From: Microglena sp. YARC
Lineage: Eukaryota > Chlorophyta > Chlorophyceae > Chlamydomonadales > Chlamydomonadaceae
Direction: 5' to 3'
Length of the DNA: 64,000 bases
Assembly (NCBI GenBank): GCA_022414725.1
Contig: CM039464.1
Coordinates: forward strand, 3,474,021-3,538,020
This document shows, piece after piece, positions 26,190-39,300 of the stretch (positions are counted from its first letter, which is position 1; each line of letters opens with the position of its first letter). Below the pieces are notes generated by a model that saw only the letters and a list, made by a program, of their open reading frames with translations, ran no database searches and was not told the origin of the DNA. Made by a program: the position numbers and the translations under genes.

Positions 26190-29100
26190 AAGGCTTCCAC
26201 GTTCGCTCATTCAATCACACACACACACACACACACACACACAGGCACCCACGCTTGCTCATTCACTCACACACACACACACACACACACATACATACAT
26301 ACACTCACACATGCAGGCACAAGCATTAGTGTTCTCACCTAGCCACCATAAATGGACTCTCATCATGCATAAGACATACACACACAAACAGGCACCCACA
26401 TTCGCCCAGTCACTCACACTCACACACATATTCACGCACACACACTCACACACACATGCAGGCACAAGCATGAGAGTTCACACCTTGCCACCATATTAAC
26501 ACCTTTATCATGCATAATACATGCACACACATTCAGGCACCCACACTCGCCCATCCACACACACACACACACGCACACACACACATACAGACACAAGCAT
26601 GAGTGTTCGCACCTAGCCACCATATCTACACTTTTATCATGCATAATACATATACACACATTCAGGCACCCACACTCGCCCATCCACACACACACACTCA
26701 CACACACATTCAGGCACAAGCATGAGTGTTCGCACCTAGCCACCATATCTACACTTTTATCATGCATAATACATATACACACCTACAGGCACCCACACTC
26801 GCTCATTCACTCTCACACACACACTCACACACACATAAAGGCACAAGCATGAGTGTTCTCACCTACATTCTCACTTATATATGGACTCTTACCATGTATA
26901 ATAAATACACACACATACAGGAACCCACACTCATTCACACACACACATACCTTGCCATCATATCCGCTCGTTTTTCGGGTCGCCTCCTGGTGCACTTAGA
27001 CAACAAGGGCCTGGCCCCGTTCCCTCTGGCCCACCATATCCCAAGTAAAGCAACTGAGGGGTGAGAGGGTGAGAGGGTGAGGGGGTGAGAGGGTGAGAGA
27101 GTGAGGGAGGGAGCGAGGGTGAGGGGGTGAGTGGGTGGCGCGGGTGAGGGGTGAGTGGGTGAGAGGGTGAAAGGGTAAGAGAGTGAGGGGGTGAGAGGGT
27201 GAGCGAGGGTGAGGGTGTGAGGGGGTGAGGGGTGAGGAAAAAAGAGTGAGGGGGTTAAGGGGTGATAGGGTGAGGGGAAGAAAGGGTGAGGGGTGAGGGG
27301 TGAGAGGGTGCGGGGTGAGGGGATGAGAGGTGAGGGGGTGAGAGGGTGGAGGGTGAGGACGAAAGGGTGAGGGGTGATGTAGTGAGAGGGTTGAGGGGGT
27401 GAGCGGGTGTGGGGGTGAAGGGGAGAGAGAGGGTGAGAGAGTGATGGGGTTAGAGGGTGAGAGTTACGGGGGTGAGAGGGTGAGGGGGTCGGCGCTTGAG
27501 AGAGAGAAATTACCAGCTACCCCCCCCCCCCCCCCGCCCCCCCCCCCCTCCCACCCACCCCACACACACAGCACCAAAAACAACAACAGAGCACAACCAT
27601 CCCACATTAGCACTCACATGTGCCAAAGCAGCCCTTGGGTCATGCATACAAGAGAATCGCCACTTCAGAAGAAATGCGCTGTGGCGGTGAGAAGATCCAC
27701 CACCACCACCACCATCACCGCCGCCACCACCACCACCAGCGACAACAATAGCAGCAGTACCACCACCACCACCACCACCATCCCCTCCCCCTCCCCAACA
27801 CCCCCACCCCCCTCTTAACACACACACACACAAACCACACAACAACAACACCACCAACAAGAATAACAGTAGCACCACCACCACCAACAACAACACCACT
27901 GACACACAAATACAAGCTAGCACTTACATGTGCCCAAGCAGCCCGTGGGTCATGCATTCAACATAAACATCCATTCAGGTGGAGTGAAAGGGAGTCGAGG
28001 GGGTGGTTGGGGGAGGGGGTGAGAGTGTGAGACTGAGAGAGACCAGCTAGCACTCACATGTGCCAAAGCCGCCCGGGGGGCATGCATGCAAGAGAATCGC
28101 CACTTCAGAAGAAATGCGTCATGGTGGTGAGAAGATCTACCACCATAACCACCACCACCACTTGGGACAAAAATAACAGCAGCAGCAGCACCACCACCAG
28201 CGACAAAACAATTCCAGCTAGCACACTCACATGTGCCACAGCAGCCCGAGGTCATGCATGCAAGAGAATCGCCACCTCAGAAGAAATGCATCGTGGCGGT
28301 GAGAAGATCTACCACCTTAACCACCACCAACACTTGCGACAAAAATAACAGCAGCACCACCACCACCACCACCAGAGACAAAACAAATTCAGCACACTCA
28401 CATGTGCAACAGCAGCCCGGGGTTCATGCATGCATGAGAATCGCCACTTCAGAAGAAATGCATCGTGGCGGTGAGAAGATCTACCACCTTAACCACCACC
28501 ACCACTTGCGACAAAAATAACAGCACCACCACCACCACCACCACCAGAGACAAAACAAATTCAGCACACTCACATGTGCAACAGCAGCCCGGGGGTCATG
28601 CATGCAAGAGAATCGCCACTTCAGAAGAAATGCGTCGTGGCGGTGAGATGCTCCAAAGGTGCCGGGGACAAGAAGCCTAGACCATGCATCACTCTGCAAA
28701 TAAAAATATGAAATAAAACAATATCAGTGGTGTTTAATGTTAATTGGGGACCGGAAGTCTAGACCATGCATCACCCTGCAAATGTGAAATATGAAATACT
28801 AGTGATGTTTTTATGTACATTTGGGACCACAAGCCTAAACCATGCCTCACCCTGCAAATATTAAATATGAAATATCAGTGGTGTTTTGATGTTAATTTGG
28901 GACTAGAAGCCTAGACCATGCCTCACCCTGCAATTGCAAATATCAGTGGTGTTTTTTGTTAATTTGGGACCAGAAGCCTAGACCATGCCTCACCCTGCAA
29001 ATATGAAATATGAAATGGCAGTGGTGTTTGATGCATATGGAGTTGTGTTTTTATCTTAATTTGGGACCAAAAGCCTAGACCATGCCTCACCCTGCAAATG

Positions 29101-32100
29101 CAAATACGGAAAATCAATGTTTTTATGTTAATTTGTGACCAGAAGCCTAGACCATGCCTCACCCTGCACTTGCAAATATCAGTGTTGTTATTATGTTAAT
29201 TTGGGACCAGAAGCCTAGATCACCCTGCAAATGCAAATATCAGTGGTGTTTTTATGTTCATTTGGGACCAGAAGCCAAGACCATGCCTCACCCTGCACAT
29301 TCAAATATCAGAGGTGTTTTACTCTTAATTTGGGACTAGAAGCCTAGGCCGTTTGGGACCAGAAGCCTAGATCAACCTGCAAGTGCAAATATCAGTGGTG
29401 GTTTTATGATTTGGGACTAGAAGCCTAGACCAAGCCTCAACCTGCAAATGCAATAAGAAATATCAGTGGTGTTTTTATGTTCTTTAGGACCAGAAGCCTA
29501 GACCATGCCTCACCCTGCAATTGCAAATATCAGTGGTGTTTTAATCTTAATTTGGGACCAGATTCCTAGACCATGCCTCACCCTGAAAATATGAAACGTA
29601 AATATCAGTGGTGTTTGATGCATATGGAGTTGTGTTTTAATCTTAATTTGGGACCAGAATCTTAGACCATGCCTCACCCTACAAATGCAGATATCAGTGG
29701 TGTTTTAATGTTAATTTGGGACCAGAAGTCTAGGCCATGCGTCATCCTAAAAATGCAAATATCAGTGGTGTTTTTATCTTAATTTGGGATCAGAAGCCTA
29801 GACAATGCCTCACCCAACAAATGCAAATGTAAATATCAATGGTGTTTTTATGTTCATTTGGGACCAGAAGCCTAGGCCATGCGTCATCCTAAAAATGCAA
29901 ATATCAGTGGTGTTTTAATCTTAATTTGGGACCAGAAGCCTAGACCATGCCTCACCCTACAATTGCAAATATCACTGGTGTTTTAATGTTAATTTGGGAC
30001 CAGAAGCCTAGGCCATGCGTCATCCTAAAAATGCAAATATCAGTGGTGTTTTAATCTTAATTTGGGACCAGAAGCCTAGACCATGCCTCACCCTACAAAT
30101 GCAGATATCAGTGTGTTTTAATGTTAATTTGGACCAGAAGCCCTAGGCCATGCGTCATCCTAAAAATGCAAATATCAGTGGTGTTTTAATCTTAATTTGG
30201 GATCAGAAGCATAGACAATGCCTCACCCTACAAATGCAAATGTAAATATCAATGGTGTTTTTATGTTCATTTGGGACCAGAAGCCTTGACCATGCGTCAT
30301 CCTAAAAATGCAAATATCAGTGGTGTTTTAATCTTAATTTGGGACCAGATACCTAAACCATGCGTCATCCTAAAAATGCAAATATCAGTGGTGTTTTAAT
30401 GTTAATTTGGGACCAGAAGCCTAGGCCATGCGTCATCCTAAAAATGCAAATATCAGTGGTGTTTTAATCTTAATTTGGGACCAGAAGCCTTGGCCATGCG
30501 TCATCCTAAAAATGCAAATATCAGTGGTGTTGTAATCTTAATTTGGGACCAGAAGCCTAGGCCATGCGTCATCTTAAAAATGCAAATATCAGTGGTGTTT
30601 TAATCTTAATTTGGGACCAGAAGCCTAGACCATGCCTGACCCTACAAATGCAGATATCAGTGGTGATTTAAAGTAAATTTGGGACTAAAAGCCTAGACCA
30701 TGCCTCACCCTGCTCGACCATATCTGTATATAAACAAACCCAGCCACACCCACAACCCACAAATCCACCCACTCACCCACCCCCACACAAAGCTAGATGC
30801 CTGTGTTATAACTCCTAACCAGATTACCAGACGCACCGTCCAGACAGGCGGGGGGGGTGGTGCTGAACATTCTCTCTAGCTGATGCCAGGAGACCAGACC
30901 ATCCGCATGCTCCTCATACATTGAAATCTGGGACGAAAGGAGGCTAAAGTTGTAGCCCTGATTAGGAACTCCCTGGTTAGTATCTCCCCAAACTCACCGT
31001 CCTAACAGGCTTACAATCACATAACCAGATTACCAGACTCATCGTCCAGACAGGCCCACACCCACATAACCAGATTACCAGACTCATCGTCCAGACAGGC
31101 CCACACCCACATAACCAGATTACCAGACTTATCGTCCAGACAGGCCCACACCCACATAACCAGATTACCAGATTCATCATCCAGACAGGCCCACACCCAC
31201 ATAACCAGATTACCAGACTCATCGTCCAGACAGGCCTACACCCACATAACCAGATTACCAGACTCATCGTCCAGACAGGCCCACACCCACATAACCAGAT
31301 TACCAGATTCATCGTCCAGACAGGCCCACACCCACATAACCAAATAACCAGACTTACCGTCCAGACAGGCCCACACCCACATAACCAGATTACCAGACTC
31401 ATCGTCCAGACAGGCCCACACCCACATAACCAGATTACCAGACTCATCGTCCAGACAGGCCCACACCCACATAACCAGATTACCAGATTCAACGTCCAGA
31501 CAGGCCCACACCCACATAACCAGATTACCAGACTCATCGTCCAGACAGGCTTACACCCACATAACCAGATTACCAGATTCATCGTCCAGACAGGCCCACA
31601 CCCACATAACCAAATAACCAGACTTACCGTCCAGACAAGGGGGGGGGATGGTGCTGAACAAACTCTCTAGCTGATGCCAGGATACCAGACCGTCAGCATG
31701 CTCATTGTGCATTAAAAACTGGGACGAAAGGAGGCTGAAGTTGTAGCCCTGATTAGGAACTCCCTGGTTAGTATCTCCCCAAACTCACCGTCCTAACAGG
31801 CTTACAATCACATAACCAGATTACCAAACTCACCGTCCAGACAGGTCCACACCCACATCACCAGATTACAAGACTCACTGTCCAGACAGGCCCACACCCA
31901 CATATCCATATCACCAGACTCACCGTCCAGACAGGGATAGATGGGATGGTGCTGAACATACTCTCTAGCTGGTGTCAGGATTGTAGACCATCCGCACCCT
32001 CATCGTACATTGAAAACTGGGACGAAAGGAAGCTTAAGCTATATCCCTGATTAAGAGCTCCCTGACCACTTACTCCCCAAACTCACGGCCGAGGGGGGGG

Positions 32101-33331
32101 GGAGGGGGAGACAGTGGGGGCGGGGGGAGGGGGGGGGGGGGGGAATGGTGCAGAACATACTCTCAAGCTGATGCCAGGAGACCAGACCGTCCGCATGCTC
32201 ATTGTGCATTGAAAACTGGACGAAAGGAAGCTAAAGCTATATCCCTGATTAGGAGCTCCCTGACCACTTACTCCCGAACTCACGGGCCAGACATGGGGGG
32301 GGGGGGAGGGGGGGGGGGCGAAGGGGGGGGGGGGGGGGGGGGGGGGATGGTGCAGAACATACTCTCAAGCTGATGCCAGGAGACCAGACCGTCCGCATGC
32401 TCATTGTGCATTGAAAACACTGGGACAAAGAAGCTTAAGCTATAGGCCCTGATTAGACTCCCCCCCCCTGACCATGTTTCCCCTAAAACTCACCGTCCAA
32501 TAGGCGGGGATGGTGCTGAACATGCTCTCTAGCTGTTGCCAGATATCAGACCGTCCGCGTCCTCGTCGTACATGAAAACTGGGACGAAAAGGAAGTCCAG
32601 GCTACCTGAGACAGCTCATACCACCTGTCTGCTGGGAGGCCCACTGTACTCGATCAGTACCCGCGTCACTGAGAAGCAGATCCTCATTGTATCCTAAAAA
32701 GCAAGCAAAGAGAGAGGTATATTGTTTGTGTTTGTGTCTGTGTCTGAGTCTGTGTCTGTGTCCCTGTCTGTGCCGTGTCTGTCTGTGTTTTTGTACGTGA
32801 TAGAAAAAGACTTGAGACAGCTCATACACCTGGTCTGCTGGAGGACCACATGAACTCATCCAGTACCCGACTCGTCACTGAGGAGCAGATCCTCATTGTA
32901 TCCTAAACAGGCAAGGAGTTTGTGTATGTTTAGTATAGGCTGTGTATAAAAAACGTTGTCGACATTTTGAGTTTGGTGTGCTTGTGTTTGTTGCTTGTGC
33001 TTTTGGTTTGCTTTTTGTGCTTGGTTGTTGCTTGTGCTTGTGTTGTTGCTTGTGCTTGTGTTGCTTTTTGTGCTTGGGTTGTTGCTTGTGCTTGTGTTGT
33101 TGCTTGTGCTTGTGTTGCTTTTTGTGCTTGGGTTGTTGCTTGTGCTTGTGTTGCTTTGTTGTGCTTGGGTTGTTCCTTGTGTTCTTGTTTGTCGTGTCCG
33201 CCACCTAAAAACACCTGGAACAGCTCATTACAACCTGGTCTGCTGGGAGGGCCCACTGAAACTCGATCCAATACCCGTGTCAATGGAGGTTACAGATCCT
33301 CATTGTATCCTAAACAGCAATATATATATAT

Positions 33332-33362
<31 letters not shown>

Positions 33363-36300
33363 TATAGAGAGAGAGAGCAGAGTCGAGAGAGAGAAGAGAG
33401 AGAGAGAAGAGAGAGAGAGGTTTGTTCTTTGCTTGTGTTTGTGTCTGAGTTTGTGTTTTATCTGTGAGGGAAAGGCGTTCTACAGTTCATAAAACTGATC
33501 TGCTGGGAGGGCCCACTGCACTCGATCCAATACCAAGTCACTGAGAAGCAGATCCTCATTGTATCCTAAACAGGCAAGAGAGAGAGGTATATGTTTGTGC
33601 TTGTGTCTGAGAGAGAGAGAGAGGACGAGAGAGATCAGAGAGAGAGAGGAGAGAGAGAGAGAGGACTGAGAGAGAGAGAGAGAGAGAGGTTTTTTGTTTA
33701 TTTGTGCGTGTGCTTGTGTCTGTGTCGGGATTTATACACCTGGTCGGGTGGGAGATACGACTGCACTCGCTGTTCATGACAACGCCTGATGAAAGGATGG
33801 GAACAATGAGTAAAGTACAAAAATGACAATAATTATGCAACAAAAATAAATCAAAAGTAATGCACACGCTGTGATGAATATGGCAAATATTGGCAAGTAG
33901 CCATTCATAACAACGCCGTGTCGTGTCAGACACCCTGGTCTGGTGAGAGCACTCGCCGTTTCATTACAAGAACGCCTGATCATACGATGGCAACATTGCT
34001 AATTTGCTGCTCTCTGTGGAAGAGAGAAAAGCTAAGGTGGGGGATAACTTAAACATCACCCGGAGCCCAGGCCCTGGGTGCCAGACAGCCGAATCGAAAA
34101 AGTAAAGAACAGCCGATAGTTCGTGTTTGCCTCCTCCCGCCTGCCTACCGATTTTAAGGCGAAAACTTCGTTCGGTGAAGTCCACTTCAGGGAAGCAAAA
34201 ATGGATTAGACACCCGTGTAGTCTGGACTGTCAACAAATCCTATACAATAGGACACCTGATGATATGACGGCAACATTTAAAATCAAATGGTATGTATGT
34301 TAAATGGTATGTATGTATGTATGTTATCAAATGGTATGCAGTCCAGGGGTAGGCCAAATAGGCTAAAGGGACTTTCCCAACTGTGGTAGGAAGGGCTATA
34401 TAAGAAAAGGCATTGATGAACCTGAAACCCCGGACAATTGTTTTACCGACGGGGGCGACGGGGGCGGGTGTAACGGAAGCAGTTAGTCCAAGAGACCGTT
34501 GGGCTGATTGTGTCAGGCTTCGTCTCGGTCAGACGGCGGTCACCCGGTCATCCGATCACACGCACGGACAACGTGGGTGACCCTGCCCTGGGGGGCCCTG
34601 CCCCTTCGATTTAAAGAGGGGTCTCCGCAAATATCTGCGTTGCAGCATGCAGTTTAATGCAACAATCCCCACTAAACCTTACCGCTTATTTACCACTTAA
34701 CTATTTACCCCCCGCCTCCCGCCCCCCCCCCCCCCCTCCACCACCCCACAAAACTGTCAGGAAAAGGAACAATAAAGCCATCTAGGGTGAGCCCCCCCCC
34801 CCCCCCCCCCCCCTCCCCCGTCACCCACCGAAGGTTCGCAGCACTGCCCCAAGTTGACTCCAGGCGACCTCGCTCAATGTACAAGACATGTAGGAACAGA
34901 AAACCTTCAAGGGTGACCCCCCCCCCATCACATCATCACCCACCGAAAGGTTCGCAGCACTGCCCAGGTTGACTCCAGGCGACCTCGCTCAATGTAAAAG
35001 ACATGTAGGAACAGAAAACCTTGATTGGTGACCCCCCACCCCACCCCCCCACCCATCACACACCACCCCACCGAAGGTAAGTTCGCCAGCACTGCCCAGC
35101 GTTGACTCCAGTCGACCTCGCTCAATGTACAAACATGTAGGAACAGAAAACCTTTAAGGGTGACCCCCCCCGCCCCCCTCCCCCCGTCACCCCACCAAAT
35201 GTCCGCAGCTAACTGCCCAGGTTGACTGCCAGGCGACCTCGCTCAATGAACAAGACATGAAGGAACATAAAGCCTTCTAGGGTGAGCCCCCCCCCCCCCC
35301 CCCCCCCCCTCTCCCCGTCACCGCCATCACCCACAACCCACCAAATGTCCGCAGCACTGCCCAGGTAGACTCCAGGCAACCTCGCTCAATGAACAAGACA
35401 TGAAGGAACAGAAAGCCTTCCAGGGTGAGGCCCCGCGCACAAACTCCGCTGGGCACACTAGCCAACACCATCTGCTCAAGGGGCACACAGGCATTGGTGG
35501 GTTAGCAAGTCCGGTTCAGGACCAGCAGCTGATTCAATGATGGTGATGGTAGTAATGGTATGGTGTCAGTTGGGGTGGTGCATGGGAGGAGGGGGGGGAG
35601 ATCATGAAAGTAAACTTTCAAGGGTGATACCCATGCACAAACTCCGCTGGGCACACAAGTCAACCCCATCTGCTCAAGGGGAAAACGGGTGTAGGAAGGT
35701 CAAGACTGATGGTTGGTGATGGGTGTAGTATGGTGGTGATGTAGAATGGATAAAGAATGAAGGGACAGAAAGCTTTCTAGGGTGAGGCCCCATGCGAACA
35801 AAACTCCGCTGGCACAACAGCCAACACCATCTGCTCAAAGGGTGCACGGGCATTGGTGGGTCATATTAACTAACCTAGCCTTTGCCCACTCACTGTCAGC
35901 GGGCTGAGTACGCATGAGTGGTATTTACACTACTACGCCACATCCCCAAGTGCAGAACGTAAACTCAGTCGAAGTTGTATGATTTAGGGTTTACGATTTA
36001 GGGTTTCAGGTTTCAGGTTTAGGGTTTAGGGTTTAACTTAACCATAAACCCTTATACTTGCCCAGGCCGCTCCCTCTGAAGGTAGAATTCAACAAAATTG
36101 ATATCGTACCTGCTTTATGTAATATGATATTATAAGTATATTATCATAATATTATATTCTATTATCATATTCTATGCTAGTATTATATCATATTATTATA
36201 TGATATGATATTATTACATTCTGTGATATTGTTATATTCTATGATATGATTATATTACTATTATATGATATGATATGATATAATTATATCCTATGTTACT

Positions 36301-39300
36301 CTATTATAGGATAGCGCACCTGCTTTATATTCTGCAACTCGGCCAAAGACAGTATTGTACCTCAAAAATGATATAGTACCCTGTCATACCTGCTTTATAT
36401 TGCACACACACACCTGCAACTCGTCATCAGTCAAGGCTATGTTGTAACAAACCAGCTGGAAGGGGTTCAGCTCCTCGTCTGACAATGCTCCCCCCCATCC
36501 TGTTCGTTGTTTTGGTTTGGTTTGGTTTGGTTTGGTTTGGTGAGCAACTTGTATGGTATGGTATGTATGGGTTGAGTGGATGGAATGCGGATGGGGATGG
36601 GTTTGGTGTGGTATGCTCATGTTGTAACACACCAGCTGGAAAAGTGGTTCACCCCTCCTCGTCTGACAGAAGCTCCATCCTGCCAGAGAAATGTTGGCTT
36701 GGTTTGGGTTCTTTTTTTTTTTTTGTGAGGTATGGTATGGTCTGGTGTGGTGGATGAATGAGTGGAGCCGGTAGGTGGAGTAGAGAAGGTGCAGCTCCTG
36801 GAAGAGCTCATCCTGCCAGAAACAGATTTGGTTTACGGATTTGTGGTAGAGTGACAGATATGTTGGTTTTTTGGAAGTGGTTTATATCCTGAACTGACTT
36901 GTGAGGCACCATCCTAGAGTAAACATTGGTTTGGTATGGCATGGCCATGTTGTAACACAGCACCTGGAAGGGGTGCAGCTCCTCTGACATTGCTCCATCC
37001 TTCCAGACATGTTGGTTTGGTTGGTTCTTGAGGTTTGGACATCTTGGTTTGGTTTGGTTTGGTTTGGTTTGGTTGGTTTGGGTTTTGGTTTGGTTTGGTT
37101 TGGTTGTGAGGTAGGTTATGGCATGGGTGGAGTGGATGGTGTGGATGGAATGGGATGGTGTGGCATGGTAATGTTGTGACATAAAACCTGGAAGGTGTTC
37201 AGCTTCTCGTCTGAGAATGCTACATCCTGTCAGACATGTTGGTTTGGTTTGGTTTGGTTTGGTTTGGCTTTTTGCGGTGAGGTATGGTACTTACTATGAG
37301 ACATAGAGAACATACGCACTGTATCTCCATCACACATGGGCTCACAACATTGCAAAAGTGTGTAGTGTGTGCAAGTTTGATTGAAATCTCAACATCGCAC
37401 AAGATGGATGCGCGCTTGAGGGCTTAGGTAATTGACCTTTGGTGCATAAGTTAGATTACGAACAATATGATGGCTCACGGATGGGTCACACTGCATTTAA
37501 TGAAGTTAGGTTAAGAACTACAGTTTAAGTTAGATTACGAACAACTAATATTAAGAATAACTACACTTTAATTAAGATCAATTACGGACAACAGATTAAG
37601 AACTACACTTTAAGTTAGATTATCGAACAACATATGGGCTCAAGGGAATCACCCTGCAATTAATGATTAGGTTAACGAAGAACTACACTTTAAGTTAGAT
37701 GTACGAACAACATGATGCGGCTCACGGGAATCACCCTGCAATTAATGAGTTAGGTTAAGAACTACACTTTAAGTTCGATTACGAACAACATGATGGGCTC
37801 ACGGAATCACACTGCAATTAATGAGTTAGGTTAAGAACTACACTTTATACTAAGAGACCATGACATTGCACATGATGAAGGCGCGCTTGAGGGCCTTGGC
37901 GCACATATGTTTTGGTGAATAAGTTAGGTTAATATAATGCCACCTCCCAAATATTGAACCATAACTTGAATTTGAACTTGGTTACATAGCTTCAGCCAGC
38001 AATTTTACAGGCTGCTCGCCGTCTTCAGCAGTAAAAGAAATGTAAATGAACTTTGGATACAATACACACCTTATTCCTCATCGCACATGATGAACGCATC
38101 GCTTGAGGGCCTTGGCACACAAGAGCCTCAGCGCTTGTCTAGCCTGTAATGCATACAAGGTTTGGAGATATGAGAGAGAATAAAACAATGTGTGGTGTTG
38201 TGTGGTGTGTGGTGTGTGGTGGTGTGTGTGTGTTGGGGTGGTGGTGGGGGCGGGGGGGGGGGGGTATTGAGGCCTTGGCACACAGAGGGCCTCAGGCGCT
38301 TGTCTAGCCTGTAATGCATACAAGGTTTGGAGAATATGGAGAGAATAAAACAATGTGTGGTGTGGTGTGGGTGGTTGCGTGTGTGTGTGGGTGGTGTGTG
38401 TGTGTGTGGTGGTGGGTGGGGGGGGGCGGGGAAGGGCGGGTATTGAGGGCCTTGCGCACACAGAGGCCTCAGGCGCCCTGTCTAGCCGTTAAGGCATACA
38501 AGGTTTGAGATATGGAGAGAGAATAAAACAATGTGTGGTGGTGTGGTGGGTGTGTGTTGTGTGGACTGTGTGGTGTTGTGGTGTGTGGGGGCGGGGGGGG
38601 GGGGGGGTATTGAGGGCCTTGGCACACAGAGGCCTCAGGCGCTTGTCTAGCCTGTAATGCATACAAGGTTTGGAGATATAGAGAGAATGAAAAACAATGT
38701 GTGTGTGGTGTGGTTGGTGGTGTTGTGTGTGGTGGTGTGTGTGTGTTAGGTGGGGATGGAGGGGGCCGGGGGGGGGTATTGAGGGCCTTGGCACACAGAA
38801 GGCCAGGCGCTTGTCTAGCCTGTAATGCATTACAAGGTTGGAAGATGAGAGAGAATAAAACCAATGTGTGGTGTGGTGTGGTTTGTTGGGTGTGTGTGTT
38901 GGTGGGGTGGTGGTGGTGGGGGGGGGTATTGAGGGCCTTGGCACACAGAGCGCCTCAGGCGCTTGTCTAGCCTGAATGCATACAAGTTTTGGAGATAGAA
39001 GAGAATAAAACATATGTGTGCGTCTTGTGTGGTGGTGTGTGTGGTGGTGTGGTGGTGGGTATTGAGGGCATGGTGCCACAGCGGCCTCAGGACGCTTGTC
39101 TATGCCTAAATGCATACAAGGGTTGGAGATATGAGAGAGAAATAAAACAATGTGGGTACAGCCACACTCCTTTGAGGGGCATAGAGAAGACGACTGACTC
39201 TTCGCAGCGGGTACTAACCCACACATACACACAACACACAGCCCCCCCCCCCCCCCCCATACACCCCCATACACCCCTACACGCACGCACACACATAATC

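Noticed and set aside
30977..31582. 201-codon frame of LVIWLCGCGPVWTMS repeats
   Set aside because: Translation of the 60-bp exon 6 donor array; it contains donor sites in each unit and has no start context.
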